Assembly (NCBI RefSeq): GCF_001613305.1
Contig: NZ_BDCC01000013.1
Coordinates: forward strand, 1-64,000
DNA from: Nocardia vaccinii NBRC 15922
Lineage (GTDB): Bacteria > Actinomycetota > Actinomycetes > Mycobacteriales > Mycobacteriaceae
Direction: 5' to 3'
Length of the DNA: 64,000 nt
Numbering within the stretch: the stretch's first letter is position 1; each line of letters begins with the position of its first letter. Shown piece by piece: positions 16,293 to 28,193 of the stretch. The translations under genes were made by a program, and so were the position numbers. The notes under the pieces are model-generated. The model was not told the origin of the DNA. It searched no databases and was given only the letters and a program-made list of their open reading frames with translations.

Positions 16293-17015
16293 GTGACCGA
16301 TTCTCGGAACCGTGCGGGGGGATCGTGGCGGGGGCGAGTGTGGGCGGCGGTCGGGGCAGTCGGCGTGGTTACGGCATTCGTTGTCGCACAGCCGGTTGCC
16401 GGGGCGGCGGTGGGGACGGTGGGTGGGGAGAATTCCGCGGCCCGGGTGGCGGTGGCGGGGTTGACCGGGGCGCAACCGGGAAATGTGCTGCTGCCCAGAG
16501 ACTTTGCCACCGACCGAGGGTATCGGCCGGTCCTCGCCGATGGGTTGCTGGTCGATCCGGGTGGTGACTGTTCCTCGCCGGTGCGGTTGCCGGCGGAATT
16601 CCGTACCGCGTGCCAGGCGCACGATCTCGGGTACGACCTGCTGCGTTACGCCGACGATCACGGGCAGCCGCTGGGGACGTGGGCGCGGCAGGCGATCGAC
16701 GCCGTCCTCGAACAGCGCATGCTGACCGCCTGCGAAGACCGCCACGGTCTGCGCCGGGCCCAGTGCCGGACCGCGGCCGCCGTCGCCGGAACCGCCGTGG
16801 ACCTGAATTCCCGTCGCCAGAATTACGCAGCGCCCCGCACCGAGTACCTGTTCGGCATCCGCCTGGCGGGCGAGCACCTCGGCTACCAGTTCCTGGCCAT
16901 CGCCGCGCCCGCCGCGCTGGCGCTCAGCGCCGTCGCACTGCTCATCACCGAGATCGTGCGCGGCAAACGACGGCGCAAGCCGCCCTCGGCCGATCGTGCG
17001 GAGACGACGCGATGA
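16293..17015 (+). CDS. Exported phospholipase A2-like protein
   Basis: A protein of about 240 aa. After a basic N-terminus comes a signal-like hydrophobic stretch (VWAAVGAVGVVTAFVVAQPVA), then a luminal domain containing CSSPVRLPAEF followed by ACQAHDLGYDLLRYAD. The CxxHDxGY sequence is the catalytic/calcium core of prokaryotic phospholipase A2, where His and Asp activate water to cleave lipid sn-2 esters. Two more cysteines (TACEDR, RAQCRT) may form disulfides. A second hydrophobic helix near the C-terminus followed by KRRRK suggests a membrane anchor. The frame is open to an ATG at 16020, but that extension has non-coding-like codon use, so GTG 16293 is preferred. Confidence 0.75.
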   Translation: MTDSRNRAGGSWRGRVWAAVGAVGVVTAFVVAQPVAGAAVGTVGGENSAARVAVAGLTGAQPGNVLLPRDFATDRGYRPVLADGLLVDPGGDCSSPVRLPAEFRTACQAHDLGYDLLRYADDHGQPLGTWARQAIDAVLEQRMLTACEDRHGLRRAQCRTAAAVAGTAVDLNSRRQNYAAPRTEYLFGIRLAGEHLGYQFLAIAAPAALALSAVALLITEIVRGKRRRKPPSADRAETTR

Positions 17016-17150
17016 CGCCGGACGCTCCAGTGGATTCGGCATGGCCGGACACCCGATCACCGGCACAGACGTCGCACCGTGCACGGCGATCCAGATCTTC
17101 TCGATTACACCGGCTCGGCGAGGAATTCGCCACGGATACAGGGGGTTTCG

Positions 17151-18596
17151 ATGAGTTCTTCGACTGCTGAGGTTCGAGTCGTCAGTGAGTCCGGCGCTGT
17201 TCCGAGGCGGCGGCTTTCGGCGCCGCGCACGGGCACGGTGGTCGCGGCGGCGGCGGGGACGGTGGTGTCGCTGGCTCCCGGGCTGTTGCCGCGGACCGCG
17301 ATCGCGCAGGGCCTGCTCACCGGGGCGCTCCTGGCGTTGTTCGTCGGCGTGAGTGCGGTTGCCCGAAAGCTGTTGCGGCACAATTCGTCCGGTAGCACAC
17401 AGCGCGGGCTGCGGGCCGCGATCCCGGTGGGCTGCGCGCTGGCGGTGGCGCTCGCGGTGGTGCGGGCCGAGTGGTGGCAGAACCGGCTGCGTGCGGCCAT
17501 GGGATTCCCGGACGTGGGCGTCGGATACTGGCTCGAATGCGCGGCCGTGGCGCTGCTGGTCGCGCTCGCGCTGCTCGGGGGCACCCGCGCGATGCGGTGG
17601 GCCGTTCGATGCGCGATGCGGGCGCGGAACGTCACGCTGACGATCGTCGCGGCGCTGGCGATACAGATCGCCCTGCTGCCCGCGACAGCCGATGGGCGGC
17701 GGCACGCCGACGCGCGCGCTGATGCGCCGACGAATTCCACTGGCGCGCAACCGTTCCCCGAAAGCCTCTCAGAGAACGGCGAAGCGATACCCGACCCGTC
17801 CTCGCTGGGGGCGCAGGGCCGCAGGTTCATGTCCGCCGAGGCCGGTCGATCGGTACGCGTCTACGCCGGCCTGAACTCGGCACCGGATCTGAATTCCCGT
17901 GTCGCCCTGGTCATTCGCGAGCTCGAACGGTCGGGTGCGCTGGCTCGCTCGAATCTCGTCGTCATGGTCCCGACGGGATCAGGATGGGTCGACGAACACG
18001 CGGTGACGGGCCTGGCCCGGCGGTTCGCCGACGATGTCGCCATGGTCGCCGTGCAGTACTCCGACGCACCGAGCTGGGTCGGCTACCTGTTCGGCCGCAA
18101 CGCCGCCGAACAGTCGCAGCGAGCCCTGTTCACCGCGCTCGAACGACGACTGACCGGCCTGAAAAATCCACCGCGCCTGTACATCTACGGCCAGAGCCTC
18201 GGTGCGACCGCTGGAAGTTCGGTCTTCACCGACGACGCCGATCAACGCCACCGCGTCTGCGCCGCGCTCTGGGCGGGCCCGCCCGCCGATCGAGTCCACC
18301 ACGCCGGTGCCCGGATCCTGGCCAACTCCTCCGATCCCGTCGTCCAGTGGTCGCCCGAACTGCTGTGGCACGCACCGAATCTCACCAACGCCCGTCCCGA
18401 TGCCCCGCACCCGCCCTGGATCCCGCTGATCACCTTCGTCCAGACCAGCACGGACCTGCTCTCGGCCCTCACCCCCGCACCGGGCCACGGCCACCGCTAC
18501 GGCATCGACCAGGGCACCGCGCTGGGCACCTGTCACTCTCGTGAAGGCCGAAATCCGTTGCGGGATCAGGCGATCGGTCCGCGCGCCGCCTCGTAG
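17151..18596 (+). CDS. Membrane-anchored alpha/beta-hydrolase family protein
   Basis: A 481-aa protein with about four membrane helices in the first 190 residues and a C-terminal hydrolase domain. The hydrolase part has [15 protein letters not shown], then [17 protein letters not shown] with the nucleophile Ser in GQSLG, a late [16 protein letters not shown] and GHGHRYG carrying the probable catalytic His. This matches the actinobacterial Abhydrolase_9 family, for which no substrate is established as far as I know. Start ATG at 17151. Its last 31 bases overlap the end of gatA, which converges on it. Confidence 0.85.
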   Translation: MSSSTAEVRVVSESGAVPRRRLSAPRTGTVVAAAAGTVVSLAPGLLPRTAIAQGLLTGALLALFVGVSAVARKLLRHNSSGSTQRGLRAAIPVGCALAVALAVVRAEWWQNRLRAAMGFPDVGVGYWLECAAVALLVALALLGGTRAMRWAVRCAMRARNVTLTIVAALAIQIALLPATADGRRHADARADAPTNSTGAQPFPESLSENGEAIPDPSSLGAQGRRFMSAEAGRSVRVYAGLNSAPDLNSRVALVIRELERSGALARSNLVVMVPTGSGWVDEHAVTGLARRFADDVAMVAVQYSDAPSWVGYLFGRNAAEQSQRALFTALERRLTGLKNPPRLYIYGQSLGATAGSSVFTDDADQRHRVCAALWAGPPADRVHHAGARILANSSDPVVQWSPELLWHAPNLTNARPDAPHPPWIPLITFVQTSTDLLSALTPAPGHGHRYGIDQGTALGTCHSREGRNPLRDQAIGPRAAS

Positions 18597-20041
18597 GCCG
18601 CGCCGACCCGGTAGAGGCGGTCGTCGGCGAGGGCCGGGGCCATGATCTGCAGGCCGACCGGGAGATTGTCGTCCGCGCTGAGACCCGAAGGGACCGACAT
18701 GGCGCAGTGCCCGGCCAGGTTGGTCGGCAGCGTGCACAGATCGGACAGGTACATCGCGAGCGGATCGTTGACCTTCTCCCCCAGCTTCCAGGGGGTGAAC
18801 GGGCTGGTCGGCGACACCAGGACGTCGACCTGCTGGTAGGCGCGATCGAAGTCCTGGGCGATCAGGGTGCGCACCTTGAGCGCCTGCCCGTAGAACGCGT
18901 CGTAGTATCCCGCGGACAACGCGTAGGTGCCGATCATGATGCGGCGCTTGACCTCCGGGCCGAATCCGGCCTCGCGGGTAGCGGCCATGACCTGCTCGGC
19001 GCTGTGCTGACCGTCATCGCCGACGCGCAGGCCGTACCGCATCGCGTCGAAGCGCGCCAGGTTCGAGGAGACCTCACTGGGCAGGATCAGGTAGTAGGCG
19101 GGCAGCGCGTGCTCGAAGTTCGGGCACGACACCTCCAGCACATCCGCGCCCAGATCCTTCAGGGTGGCGACGGCGGCGTCGAAGGAGGCCAGCACGCCGG
19201 GTTGATAGCTGTCCGAATGCAGTTCCTTCACCACGCCGACCTTCAGCCCGCGCAGATCGCCGCGCGCACCTTCGCGCGCCGCGGTCACCACATCGGGCAC
19301 CGCGACATCGCGCGAGGTCGAATCCCGCGGGTCGTATCCGGCGATCACCTCGTGCAGCAGCGCGGTGTCCAGCACCGTGCGACCGCACGGGCCACCCTGA
19401 TCCAGCGAGGACGCGCACGCGACCAGGCCGTATCGCGATACCGTGCCGTAGGTCGGCTTGGTGCCGACGGTCGCGGTCACCGCGGCGGGCTGGCGGATCG
19501 AGCCGCCGGTGTCGGTGCCGATGGCCAGCGGGGCCTGATACGAGGCCAGTGCGGCCGCCGAACCGCCGCCCGAACCGCCCGGAATACGCTCGGTGTCCCA
19601 CGGGTTGCGGGTCGGGCCGTAGGCGGAGTTCTCCGTGGACGAACCCATCGCGAACTCGTCCATATTGGTCTTGCCGACGATCGGGATACCCGCCGCACGC
19701 AGCTTGCTCGTCACCGTCGCGTCGTACGGCGACACCCAGCCCTCGAGGATCTTCGATCCGCAGGTGGTGGGCATATCGGTGGTGGTGAACACGTCCTTCA
19801 GCGCCAGCGGCACACCGGCCAGCGGCGAGGCCACCTCGCCGCCCGCGATCGCGCGATCCACCTCGGCCGCGGTCAACAGCGCCTGCTCACCCGCGACATG
19901 CAGGAAGGCGTTGAGTTCCCCGTCCACCTCGGCGATGCGCTGCAGATGCGCCTCGGTGACCTGCACCGAGGACACCTCGCGGGCGTGGATCTTCTCGGCC
20001 AGCTCGGCCGCGGACAATCGGGTCAGATCCGCCGCGCTCAT
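18566..20041 (-). CDS. gatA: Asp-tRNA(Asn)/Glu-tRNA(Gln) amidotransferase subunit A
   Basis: The 491-aa amidase subunit releases ammonia from glutamine for conversion of Glu-tRNA(Gln) or Asp-tRNA(Asn) to the amide form. The amidase-signature catalytic triad is complete: Lys in LALKDVF (near 82), cis-Ser in [11 protein letters not shown] (near 157) and the nucleophile Ser in [12 protein letters not shown] (near 180). GGAGG precedes the ATG. It follows gatC after 70 bases that contain a copy of the hairpin repeat described separately. gatB is not in the window. Confidence 0.97.
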   Translation of the reverse strand: MSAADLTRLSAAELAEKIHAREVSSVQVTEAHLQRIAEVDGELNAFLHVAGEQALLTAAEVDRAIAGGEVASPLAGVPLALKDVFTTTDMPTTCGSKILEGWVSPYDATVTSKLRAAGIPIVGKTNMDEFAMGSSTENSAYGPTRNPWDTERIPGGSGGGSAAALASYQAPLAIGTDTGGSIRQPAAVTATVGTKPTYGTVSRYGLVACASSLDQGGPCGRTVLDTALLHEVIAGYDPRDSTSRDVAVPDVVTAAREGARGDLRGLKVGVVKELHSDSYQPGVLASFDAAVATLKDLGADVLEVSCPNFEHALPAYYLILPSEVSSNLARFDAMRYGLRVGDDGQHSAEQVMAATREAGFGPEVKRRIMIGTYALSAGYYDAFYGQALKVRTLIAQDFDRAYQQVDVLVSPTSPFTPWKLGEKVNDPLAMYLSDLCTLPTNLAGHCAMSVPSGLSADDNLPVGLQIMAPALADDRLYRVGAAYEAARGPIA

Positions 20042-20060
20042 GCTGCACCTCCCTGCGAAC

Positions 20061-20118
20061 GAGTGGGGGCCTGCGTGGTTACACTCCGCTGCCGCCTCCG
20101 GCCCTGACCACTCATTCG
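20061..20118 (+). repeat. 58-bp intergenic hairpin repeat, copy 1
   Basis: This element fills most of the gatC-gatA gap. It begins GAGTGGGGGCCTGCGTGGT and ends GGCCCTGACCACTCATTCG. GAGTGG pairs with CCACTC and GGGCC with GGCCC. The other copy (53133-53190) matches at about 50 of 58 positions, and its outer stem has the matching change GAGCGG/CCGCTC. Confidence 0.75.
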
Positions 20119-20408
20119 CCCTCTCCCAGAATCTGCGGAACCTGGAACCGCTGCTCGTCGACCGCGGGAGCGCCCGAGAGCGCCTCATCGGGCGTCAGGC
20201 ATTCCACCGGCACATCCGCACGAGTCACGTTCGTCGTCGGATTCGGCGACGCGGTGGCGGGAACGTCGGCGGCGACCTCCGAGATCACCTGCACGTGGCT
20301 CAGGATCGAATCCAGCTGGCCCGCATACAGGTCGAGCTCTTCATCGGTGAGAGCGAGCCGGGACAACCGGGCGAGGTGTGCAACCTCGTCGCGGGAGATG
20401 GCGGGCAC
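20112..20408 (-). CDS. gatC: Asp-tRNA(Asn)/Glu-tRNA(Gln) amidotransferase subunit C
   Basis: A 98-aa subunit that stabilises GatA and positions it on GatB. It has the family pattern [33 protein letters not shown] at the N-terminus and a C-terminal RFQVPQIL. The GTG start at 20408 has AAAGGGG upstream. It is the first gene of the gatC-gatA unit; the last bases of the hairpin repeat overlap its stop region. Confidence 0.95.
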   Translation of the reverse strand: MPAISRDEVAHLARLSRLALTDEELDLYAGQLDSILSHVQVISEVAADVPATASPNPTTNVTRADVPVECLTPDEALSGAPAVDEQRFQVPQILGEGE

Positions 20409-20890
20409 CGCGGGACCCCTTTCGGCAGGTTCGAGCATCGAACAAGTCCGGCATCGAGACGATCGCGCCGGTTGACACCGATAGCCTAGCGAGTCCACCC
20501 GCACGACCGTGTCTTCGGCCCCCGCTTCGCTCCTCCGCTCCACACGGTCCGGAATCGACCCGGGCCACGGCCTCGGAGCTGGCGTTATCGAGGGTTGACG
20601 GAACCGGGTACCCCTGTAATCGACGCTGCATTCGATGGATAGGTGACCGCTGAAGGACCCGCAGTCGGTCCGGAATCGGGGCGGGCCCCGGCCTATGGCG
20701 TGGAACGTCAGGTTGTCCGCTCAACGTCAACGCTACTGCGGTGGCACGAACGACCGATCAGGCTCACAATGCGAGTGACGTAGGTCACCGCGGAAACTTC
20801 GAGTCGATTACCCGACATCACGGGTGTAAAGATGACCAGGCTCGGGTATCCGTCCGAAAGTTTCGGTCGCACAGGAAGGAAGGAACGCAC
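20409..20890. other. 482-bp divergent promoter region between gatC and the ACT gene
   Basis: No convincing gene. It must hold promoters for both directions. Visible elements are a GTGA-N6-TCAC palindrome at 20775-20788 and a purine-rich AGGAAGGAAGGA (20874-20885) that serves as ribosome-binding site for the ACT gene. Confidence 0.6.
20775..20788. promoter_or_regulatory. CRP-like palindrome
   Basis: GTGA-CGTAGG-TCAC is a perfect match to the GTGA-N6-TCAC core of CRP/FNR-family sites; the flanking T and A of the full consensus are absent. It lies 103 bases upstream of the ACT gene start. Confidence 0.35.
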
Positions 20891-21541
20891 GTGTCATTTC
20901 TGCTCCGCGTGCAACTTCCGGATCGCCCAGGAAGTCTCGGATCTCTCGCCCTCGCCTTGGGCTCGGTAGGCGCGGACATTCTCTCACTCGACGTAGTCGA
21001 CCGCGGTGCCGGTTACGCCATCGATGACATCGTCGTCGAGGTCACCCCGGGCGCCCTGCCCGACACGTTGATCACTGCGGCCGAATCGATCGAGGACGTC
21101 CACGTCGATTCCCTGCGCCCGTATTCGGGGGTGCTGGACACGCATCGTGAACTCGAGCTGATCGACCAGGTCGCCGGGGCGCGCGACGATCGATTGCAGG
21201 TGCTCGTCGACGGTCTGCCGCGGGTGCTGCGCGTCGGCTGGAGCACGGTCCTGGATATGGGTCCACAGGGCGCGTATCGGCTGGTCGGCAGCCAGAGCGC
21301 ACCCGAAACGCAGGCGGCGACGGCTCCCTGGATGCCCTTGGAGAAGCCGGTCGCCCTCGACGGCGAGGCCGACTGGGTGCCGCAGATCTGGAAGGATATG
21401 GACACCAAGCTCGCCGCCGCACCGCTCGGCAACACCGGCAAGGTGCTGATGCTCGGCCGTCCCGGCGGGCCCGACTTCCGCCCCTCCGAGATCGCCCGGC
21501 TGGGCTATCTCTCCGGCATCGTCGCCACCGTTCTCGGCTGA
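20891..21541 (+). CDS. ACT domain-containing protein (Rv3013-like)
   Basis: A 216-aa cytoplasmic protein. The N-terminal 70 residues are an ACT ligand-binding domain: FLLRVQLPDRPGSLGSLALALGSVGADILSLDVVDRG. The remainder (about 95-216) is a second alpha/beta domain of unknown function ending in a Leu/Ile-rich helix. ACT domains usually bind amino acids and regulate enzymes; no enzyme domain is attached here. GTG start at 20891 with AGGAAGGAAGGA before it. The gene sits between gatC and ligA as in mycobacteria, so its place is conserved though its role is not known. Confidence 0.85.
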   Translation: MSFLLRVQLPDRPGSLGSLALALGSVGADILSLDVVDRGAGYAIDDIVVEVTPGALPDTLITAAESIEDVHVDSLRPYSGVLDTHRELELIDQVAGARDDRLQVLVDGLPRVLRVGWSTVLDMGPQGAYRLVGSQSAPETQAATAPWMPLEKPVALDGEADWVPQIWKDMDTKLAAAPLGNTGKVLMLGRPGGPDFRPSEIARLGYLSGIVATVLG

Positions 21542-21588
21542 GCGCTCGCCCGATCGGCGCGCTCACCCGGCCGACGAAATGCGAAGGG

Positions 21589-22083
21589 CTACAACGCCAA
21601 ACGCATGACGGTCAACGGCAGGCCCTTCTCGGTCGCCCAATCCCGTTCGGGTACATGGGTGAAGCCGATCCGGTCGTACATCCGGCGTGCGGCGGCCATA
21701 CCGGGCATGGTGGTCAGCACCACCGCGTCGAAATCCTCCGCGCGGGCCGTGTCGATCACCGCGCCCACCAGCGCGGCTCCGATTCCCGCGCCGCGTGCTC
21801 GCGGATCCACCGCGAGCATCCGGAATTCCAGCTCGTTCGCCCGTGCGATATCGGCGAACGGCGTCCCCGGGCGCGCGATCGTCACCGAACCGACCACCTC
21901 ACCCGCTCGCGACGCGACCAGCACCAGCGCCGAGCGCGCACGCGCGGACGTGTCGAAAAGTTCTGCGACATAGGGGCTCTCGGAGTGCACATGCCCTTCG
22001 CCGACGTAGACTCCGACGGTGAGCGCGCCGACGTCGGCGAACTCCTCCTCGCGTGCGGCGAGGATCGTCAGCTGCGCGTTCAT
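21589..22083 (-). CDS. GNAT family N-acetyltransferase
   Basis: A 164-aa single-domain acetyltransferase. The acetyl-CoA site is FRMLAVDPRARGAGIGAALVGAVID (motif A, with R/Q-x-x-G-x-G/A), followed by AVVLTTMPGMAAARRMYDRIGF (motif B), with the usual C-terminal F-x-x-V strand. The acceptor could be a small molecule or a protein N-terminus; not predictable. It lies downstream of ligA on the same strand with a 247-bp gap in which I see no gene. Confidence 0.88.
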   Translation of the reverse strand: MNAQLTILAAREEEFADVGALTVGVYVGEGHVHSESPYVAELFDTSARARSALVLVASRAGEVVGSVTIARPGTPFADIARANELEFRMLAVDPRARGAGIGAALVGAVIDTARAEDFDAVVLTTMPGMAAARRMYDRIGFTHVPERDWATEKGLPLTVMRLAL

Positions 22084-22330
22084 CACCGCACCTCACCGGT
22101 CCATCGCGCGGTCGCGCGGGTCGCGTGACCACGTAGGCATGCCCTGCCCGTCGACGGCACCGGCATCGGACTTCTCCGACAGCCGAGAAGCCGCCTGATC
22201 GACGATCTTCCGATGCCCTCGGTCACTGGAACGCTCACATCCTCCCGCCGCGATTCGCCGCCCGGCTCCGTTCGTGTAGACGTTACTTCGCGCTGTGTCG
22301 CGACGGGCCGGTCGGTCGTGGTTCGCGCGC

Positions 22331-25307
<2,977 letters not shown>

Positions 25308-25348
25308 TTCGCGGGAACACCGCCTCGGGTGCACTGGTTGGAGACCAT

Positions 25349-25768
25349 ATGGAACTCGCCACGGCCCTGGACTTCGCCCGCGCACACACCCGTTCGGTGC
25401 TCACGACCATTCGCGGGAATGGCCGACCACAGCTGTCGAACGTCACCCACTGGCTCGCCGACGACGGTCCGATCCGCATCTCGATCACCGCGGACCGGGC
25501 GAAATACGTCAACCTGCGCCGCGAACCCTGGGCCGCCCTGCACATCACCCGCGAGGACTTCTGGGCCTACGCGGTGATCGAGGGCGACGTCGAACTCACC
25601 CCCGTCGCCGCGGACCCCGCCGACGCGACCGTCACCGAACTCATCGACTATTACCGCGCCCTGTCCGGCGAACACCCCGACTGGGACGACTACCGCCGAG
25701 CCATGGTCGCCGACCGCCGCGTGATCGCCCGCATCACCCCCACCCGCGCCTACGGTATGCTCCCCTGA
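25349..25768 (+). CDS. PPOX-class F420-dependent oxidoreductase family protein
   Basis: A 139-aa split-barrel flavin/deazaflavin-binding protein. It shows the family pattern ARAHTRSVLTTIRGNGRPQLSNVTHWLADDGPIRISITADRAKYVNLRREPWAALHI in order across the first 75 residues, read here in pieces: TIRGNGRPQLS, the strand IRISITADRAKYVNLRR and the dimer strand. Such proteins reduce small molecules with F420H2 or act on haem or biliverdin. ATG 25349 with GGTTGGAG before it. Forty-one bases after the DUF574-like gene on the same strand. Confidence 0.85.
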   Translation: MELATALDFARAHTRSVLTTIRGNGRPQLSNVTHWLADDGPIRISITADRAKYVNLRREPWAALHITREDFWAYAVIEGDVELTPVAADPADATVTELIDYYRALSGEHPDWDDYRRAMVADRRVIARITPTRAYGMLP

Positions 25769-25961
25769 CCCGAATCCGACGGCGCCGCTGTGGTTTCCGG
25801 ACTCACCTGCGCTGCACGACCGGCACAGACCGCCGGCCCTTCGCGTGTCACATATCGCATGGCGGTCGGAACTCCGCACCGCCGCAGACGTTTTCGAGTT
25901 CGATACGGCAGAGCCCCCGAACGTTTTCGATCGCGTCGCGCAGGTCCTGCGGGCCGGCGAA

Positions 25962-26786
25962 CTATGCCTGACCGGGTTGCGGGATCTCGGGCAGCACCTC
26001 GCCGGTTTCCAGCAGGGTCTTGAGGTTCGCCAGGATCGCGGGCCAGCCCTCGGTGATGCCCGCGAGCATCGCGCTGCCCGGCCCGAACCCATTGTGCACC
26101 ACGGTCAGTTTCACCTGGCCGCCGAGCGGTTCGATCTCGAAACGCACCCGCGAACGCGGCTCACTGGACAGTTTCTCGAAATCCGCTGCGCTGAAACCGA
26201 ATTCGTCGGCGAATGCCTGGTCGACGGTGTGCCAGGTATAGGACAGCAGTCGGTACGGCCGCGCCTCGAGCACGACCTGTTCGGGGTCCTTGCCGGTCCA
26301 GCCGCGCTGGGACCAGGTCATCGGCGAGCCGGGCTGCCAGTCGGTGTCGAAACTCGCGCCCCAGTAGCGGCTGGTGAAGGCCGGATCGGTCAGTGCCTGC
26401 CACAGCTGACGATCGGTGGTCTCGATGTAGGTCGTGTAGACGAATTCGTCGGATTCGGTCATGGTCACGCTCTCCAATGTGGATTTCAGGTCGGCGAGCA
26501 GATGCACTCGCCCACGGTCGTAGTGATTGATCCAGCGATCGGCGATGGCGTTGATGGGCTCGGCGTTCAGATAGTGCAACTTCTCCCGGCCGCGGCGGCG
26601 GGTGGAGACCAGATTCGCCGCCTCCAGCACCGCGAGATGTTTACTGACGGCCTGCCTGGTCATCGCCAGCCCGGCGCACAGCTCGCGCAGGGTCTGACCG
26701 TTGTCCGCGTTCAAACTGTCGAGCAATCGGCGGCGGCTGGGATCGGCCAATGCCTTGAACACCTCGTCCACATCACCATCCTCCAT
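25962..26786 (-). CDS. ArsR-type HTH fused to SRPBCC (AHSA1) domain
   Basis: A 274-aa fusion. Residues about 5-95 are an ArsR winged helix (VFKALADPSRRRLLDSL, MTRQAVSKHLAVLEAANLV, RRGREKLHYLN). Residues about 110-270 are an AHSA1/SRPBCC lipocalin-like pocket (YTTYIETTDRQLWQALTDPAFTSRYWG, ending PAILANLKTLLETGE). The arrangement suggests a repressor that senses a hydrophobic ligand through its own pocket. No metal-binding cysteines are seen. ATG 26786 (MEDGDVDEV) preceded by ATATGGAGG-like sequence. Twin palindromes sit in the gap to the divergent ATPase gene. Confidence 0.87.
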   Translation of the reverse strand: MEDGDVDEVFKALADPSRRRLLDSLNADNGQTLRELCAGLAMTRQAVSKHLAVLEAANLVSTRRRGREKLHYLNAEPINAIADRWINHYDRGRVHLLADLKSTLESVTMTESDEFVYTTYIETTDRQLWQALTDPAFTSRYWGASFDTDWQPGSPMTWSQRGWTGKDPEQVVLEARPYRLLSYTWHTVDQAFADEFGFSAADFEKLSSEPRSRVRFEIEPLGGQVKLTVVHNGFGPGSAMLAGITEGWPAILANLKTLLETGEVLPEIPQPGQA

Positions 26787-26788
26787 AT

Positions 26789-26804
26789 GCAACCATTCGG
26801 ATGC
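26789..26804. promoter_or_regulatory. Palindromic operator, site 1
   Basis: GCAACCATTCGGATGC matches the palindrome GCAACCA-WW-TGGTTGC with two substitutions. It begins three bases from the ArsR-SRPBCC start codon, where binding would block translation or transcription initiation. Confidence 0.55.
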
Positions 26805-26819
26805 ATATCCAGATATTAG

Positions 26820-26835
26820 GCAGCCAAATGGTTGC
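26820..26835. promoter_or_regulatory. Palindromic operator, site 2
   Basis: GCAGCCAAATGGTTGC matches GCAACCA-WW-TGGTTGC with one substitution. Its centre is 31 bases, three helical turns, from site 1, so two dimers could bind the same DNA face. The outer halves also form an 11-bp inverted repeat (26787-26797 with 26827-26837). Confidence 0.6.
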
Positions 26836-26887
26836 ATGTCAACACCCGGTGTCGGGACCTCCGACGGCGGGCGGCAGGATCACACCC

Positions 26888-28132
26888 GTGCTGCGCAACT
26901 TTCAGGTGACCAATCACAGATCGCTGGCCGAACCGCAGGAACTGCGGTTGGTCGGCACCCGGGCCGCGGCGCTGCCCGCACCCGTGACCGCGGTGCACGG
27001 CCCGGCCGCCTCGGGCAAGTCGAGCCTGGTCGACGCACTGGGCCAGATGCGCGAGGCGGTGCTGAACTCGGTCACCGGCTGGGACCCGTATGCCGGCCCG
27101 GTGCGCACCCCGCATCTCGGATTCGCCGAGCGGCCTTCGGAGTTCACCGCGACGTTCATCGCCGAGGGCGTCCCCTACACGTACGGATTCCGGCTGGACA
27201 ACGCCGACGTCAGCGCCGAATGGCTGCACAGCCACCCGCACAATCGCAAACGCATCGTCTTCGAGCGCGACGGCGAGCAGATCCGCATCGGCCCGCAGTT
27301 CGAACCGGTGCGCTACGGCATCGGCGCGCTGGTGCCGCTGGTGCGCCCGAACGCGTTGCTGCTCAGCCTGGCCGGGCAGATGTACGCCGAGGCGCTGGTG
27401 CCGGCCTACCGTTGGTTCTCCGCACAACTGGACGTACTGCGCGGCCGGGAGGACGCGCAGGCCACCGCCCGCCGCCTCGCCGGTCATCTGTCCCGCTCGC
27501 CGGAGACCGCCGCTCGGTTGCTGACCCTGCTGCGCTCGGCCGAATCGGGTATCGAGGATTTGCTCATCGCCGAGCCCGACCCGATGTACGCGGACTACCT
27601 GCGCGATCTGGACGCCGAAATCGCCGGGGCGGCAAAGGAACTCGATGCCTGCCTGGCTTCGCCCGGATATGCGGTGCAATTCGAGAGCACACACGGACTC
27701 AGCCCGACGGCGCTGGAACGCGAACTGAGCAATCTGCGCGCGGCCCGCGACACGCTGTACACCCGGATGGTGAACCGTCGCGGCGCGGGCCTCGGCCTGG
27801 TGCACGCGGGCATCGACACTCCGTTCGACATCACCGACGAGTCCACCGCGACGCTGGCGCTGCTGCGCCTGCTGCCCACCGTCCTGGACGCCCTGGACAC
27901 CGGTCGCGTGCTGGCCGTGGACGATATCGACACCCACCTGTCCGGCGACACCGCCGACCGGCTCATCCACCTGTTCCAGAATCCGGAGACCAATTCCCGT
28001 GGCGCACAACTGATCTACACCACCAGTAACCGAACCCTGGTCGATCGGGGCAACGGCCGCTCATCCCGCCGCACCACCGTCTGGCAGCTACGTCGCACTA
28101 CGAGCGGAACCAGTGAACTGACCGCGCACTGA
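26888..28132 (+). CDS. AAA family ATPase (AAA_15/OLD-like, stand-alone)
   Basis: A 414-aa ABC/SMC-type ATPase. N-terminal LRNFQVTNHRSL is the typical first strand, followed by Walker A HGPAASGKSSLVDAL. A long helical insertion (about 170-300) replaces a coiled coil. Walker B is RVLAVDDIDTHL and is followed by a switch-type TTSNR. Such proteins can act with a nuclease in phage defence, but here no partner nuclease lies next to it. GTG 26888 with GGCAGGA before it. It is divergent from the ArsR-SRPBCC gene and shares its twin operators. Confidence 0.8.
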   Translation: MLRNFQVTNHRSLAEPQELRLVGTRAAALPAPVTAVHGPAASGKSSLVDALGQMREAVLNSVTGWDPYAGPVRTPHLGFAERPSEFTATFIAEGVPYTYGFRLDNADVSAEWLHSHPHNRKRIVFERDGEQIRIGPQFEPVRYGIGALVPLVRPNALLLSLAGQMYAEALVPAYRWFSAQLDVLRGREDAQATARRLAGHLSRSPETAARLLTLLRSAESGIEDLLIAEPDPMYADYLRDLDAEIAGAAKELDACLASPGYAVQFESTHGLSPTALERELSNLRAARDTLYTRMVNRRGAGLGLVHAGIDTPFDITDESTATLALLRLLPTVLDALDTGRVLAVDDIDTHLSGDTADRLIHLFQNPETNSRGAQLIYTTSNRTLVDRGNGRSSRRTTVWQLRRTTSGTSELTAH

Positions 28133-28193
28133 CCGGGTCGAGGCGCCGCGGGCCGAGGTCGCCCAGCGCGGCCCGCCACCGGCAACGCCTAGC

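Noticed and set aside
18530..18596. Possible dispersed repeat in the hydrolase C-terminus (CHSREGRNP)
   Set aside because: It recalls mistranslated REP-like repeats, but no second copy was found in the window.
18707..20107. 466-codon plus-strand frame
   Set aside because: Antisense to gatA with Arg/Gly/His-rich content typical of shadow frames in GC-rich DNA.
26816..28009. 397-codon minus-strand frame
   Set aside because: Shadow of the ATPase gene, no recognisable domain.
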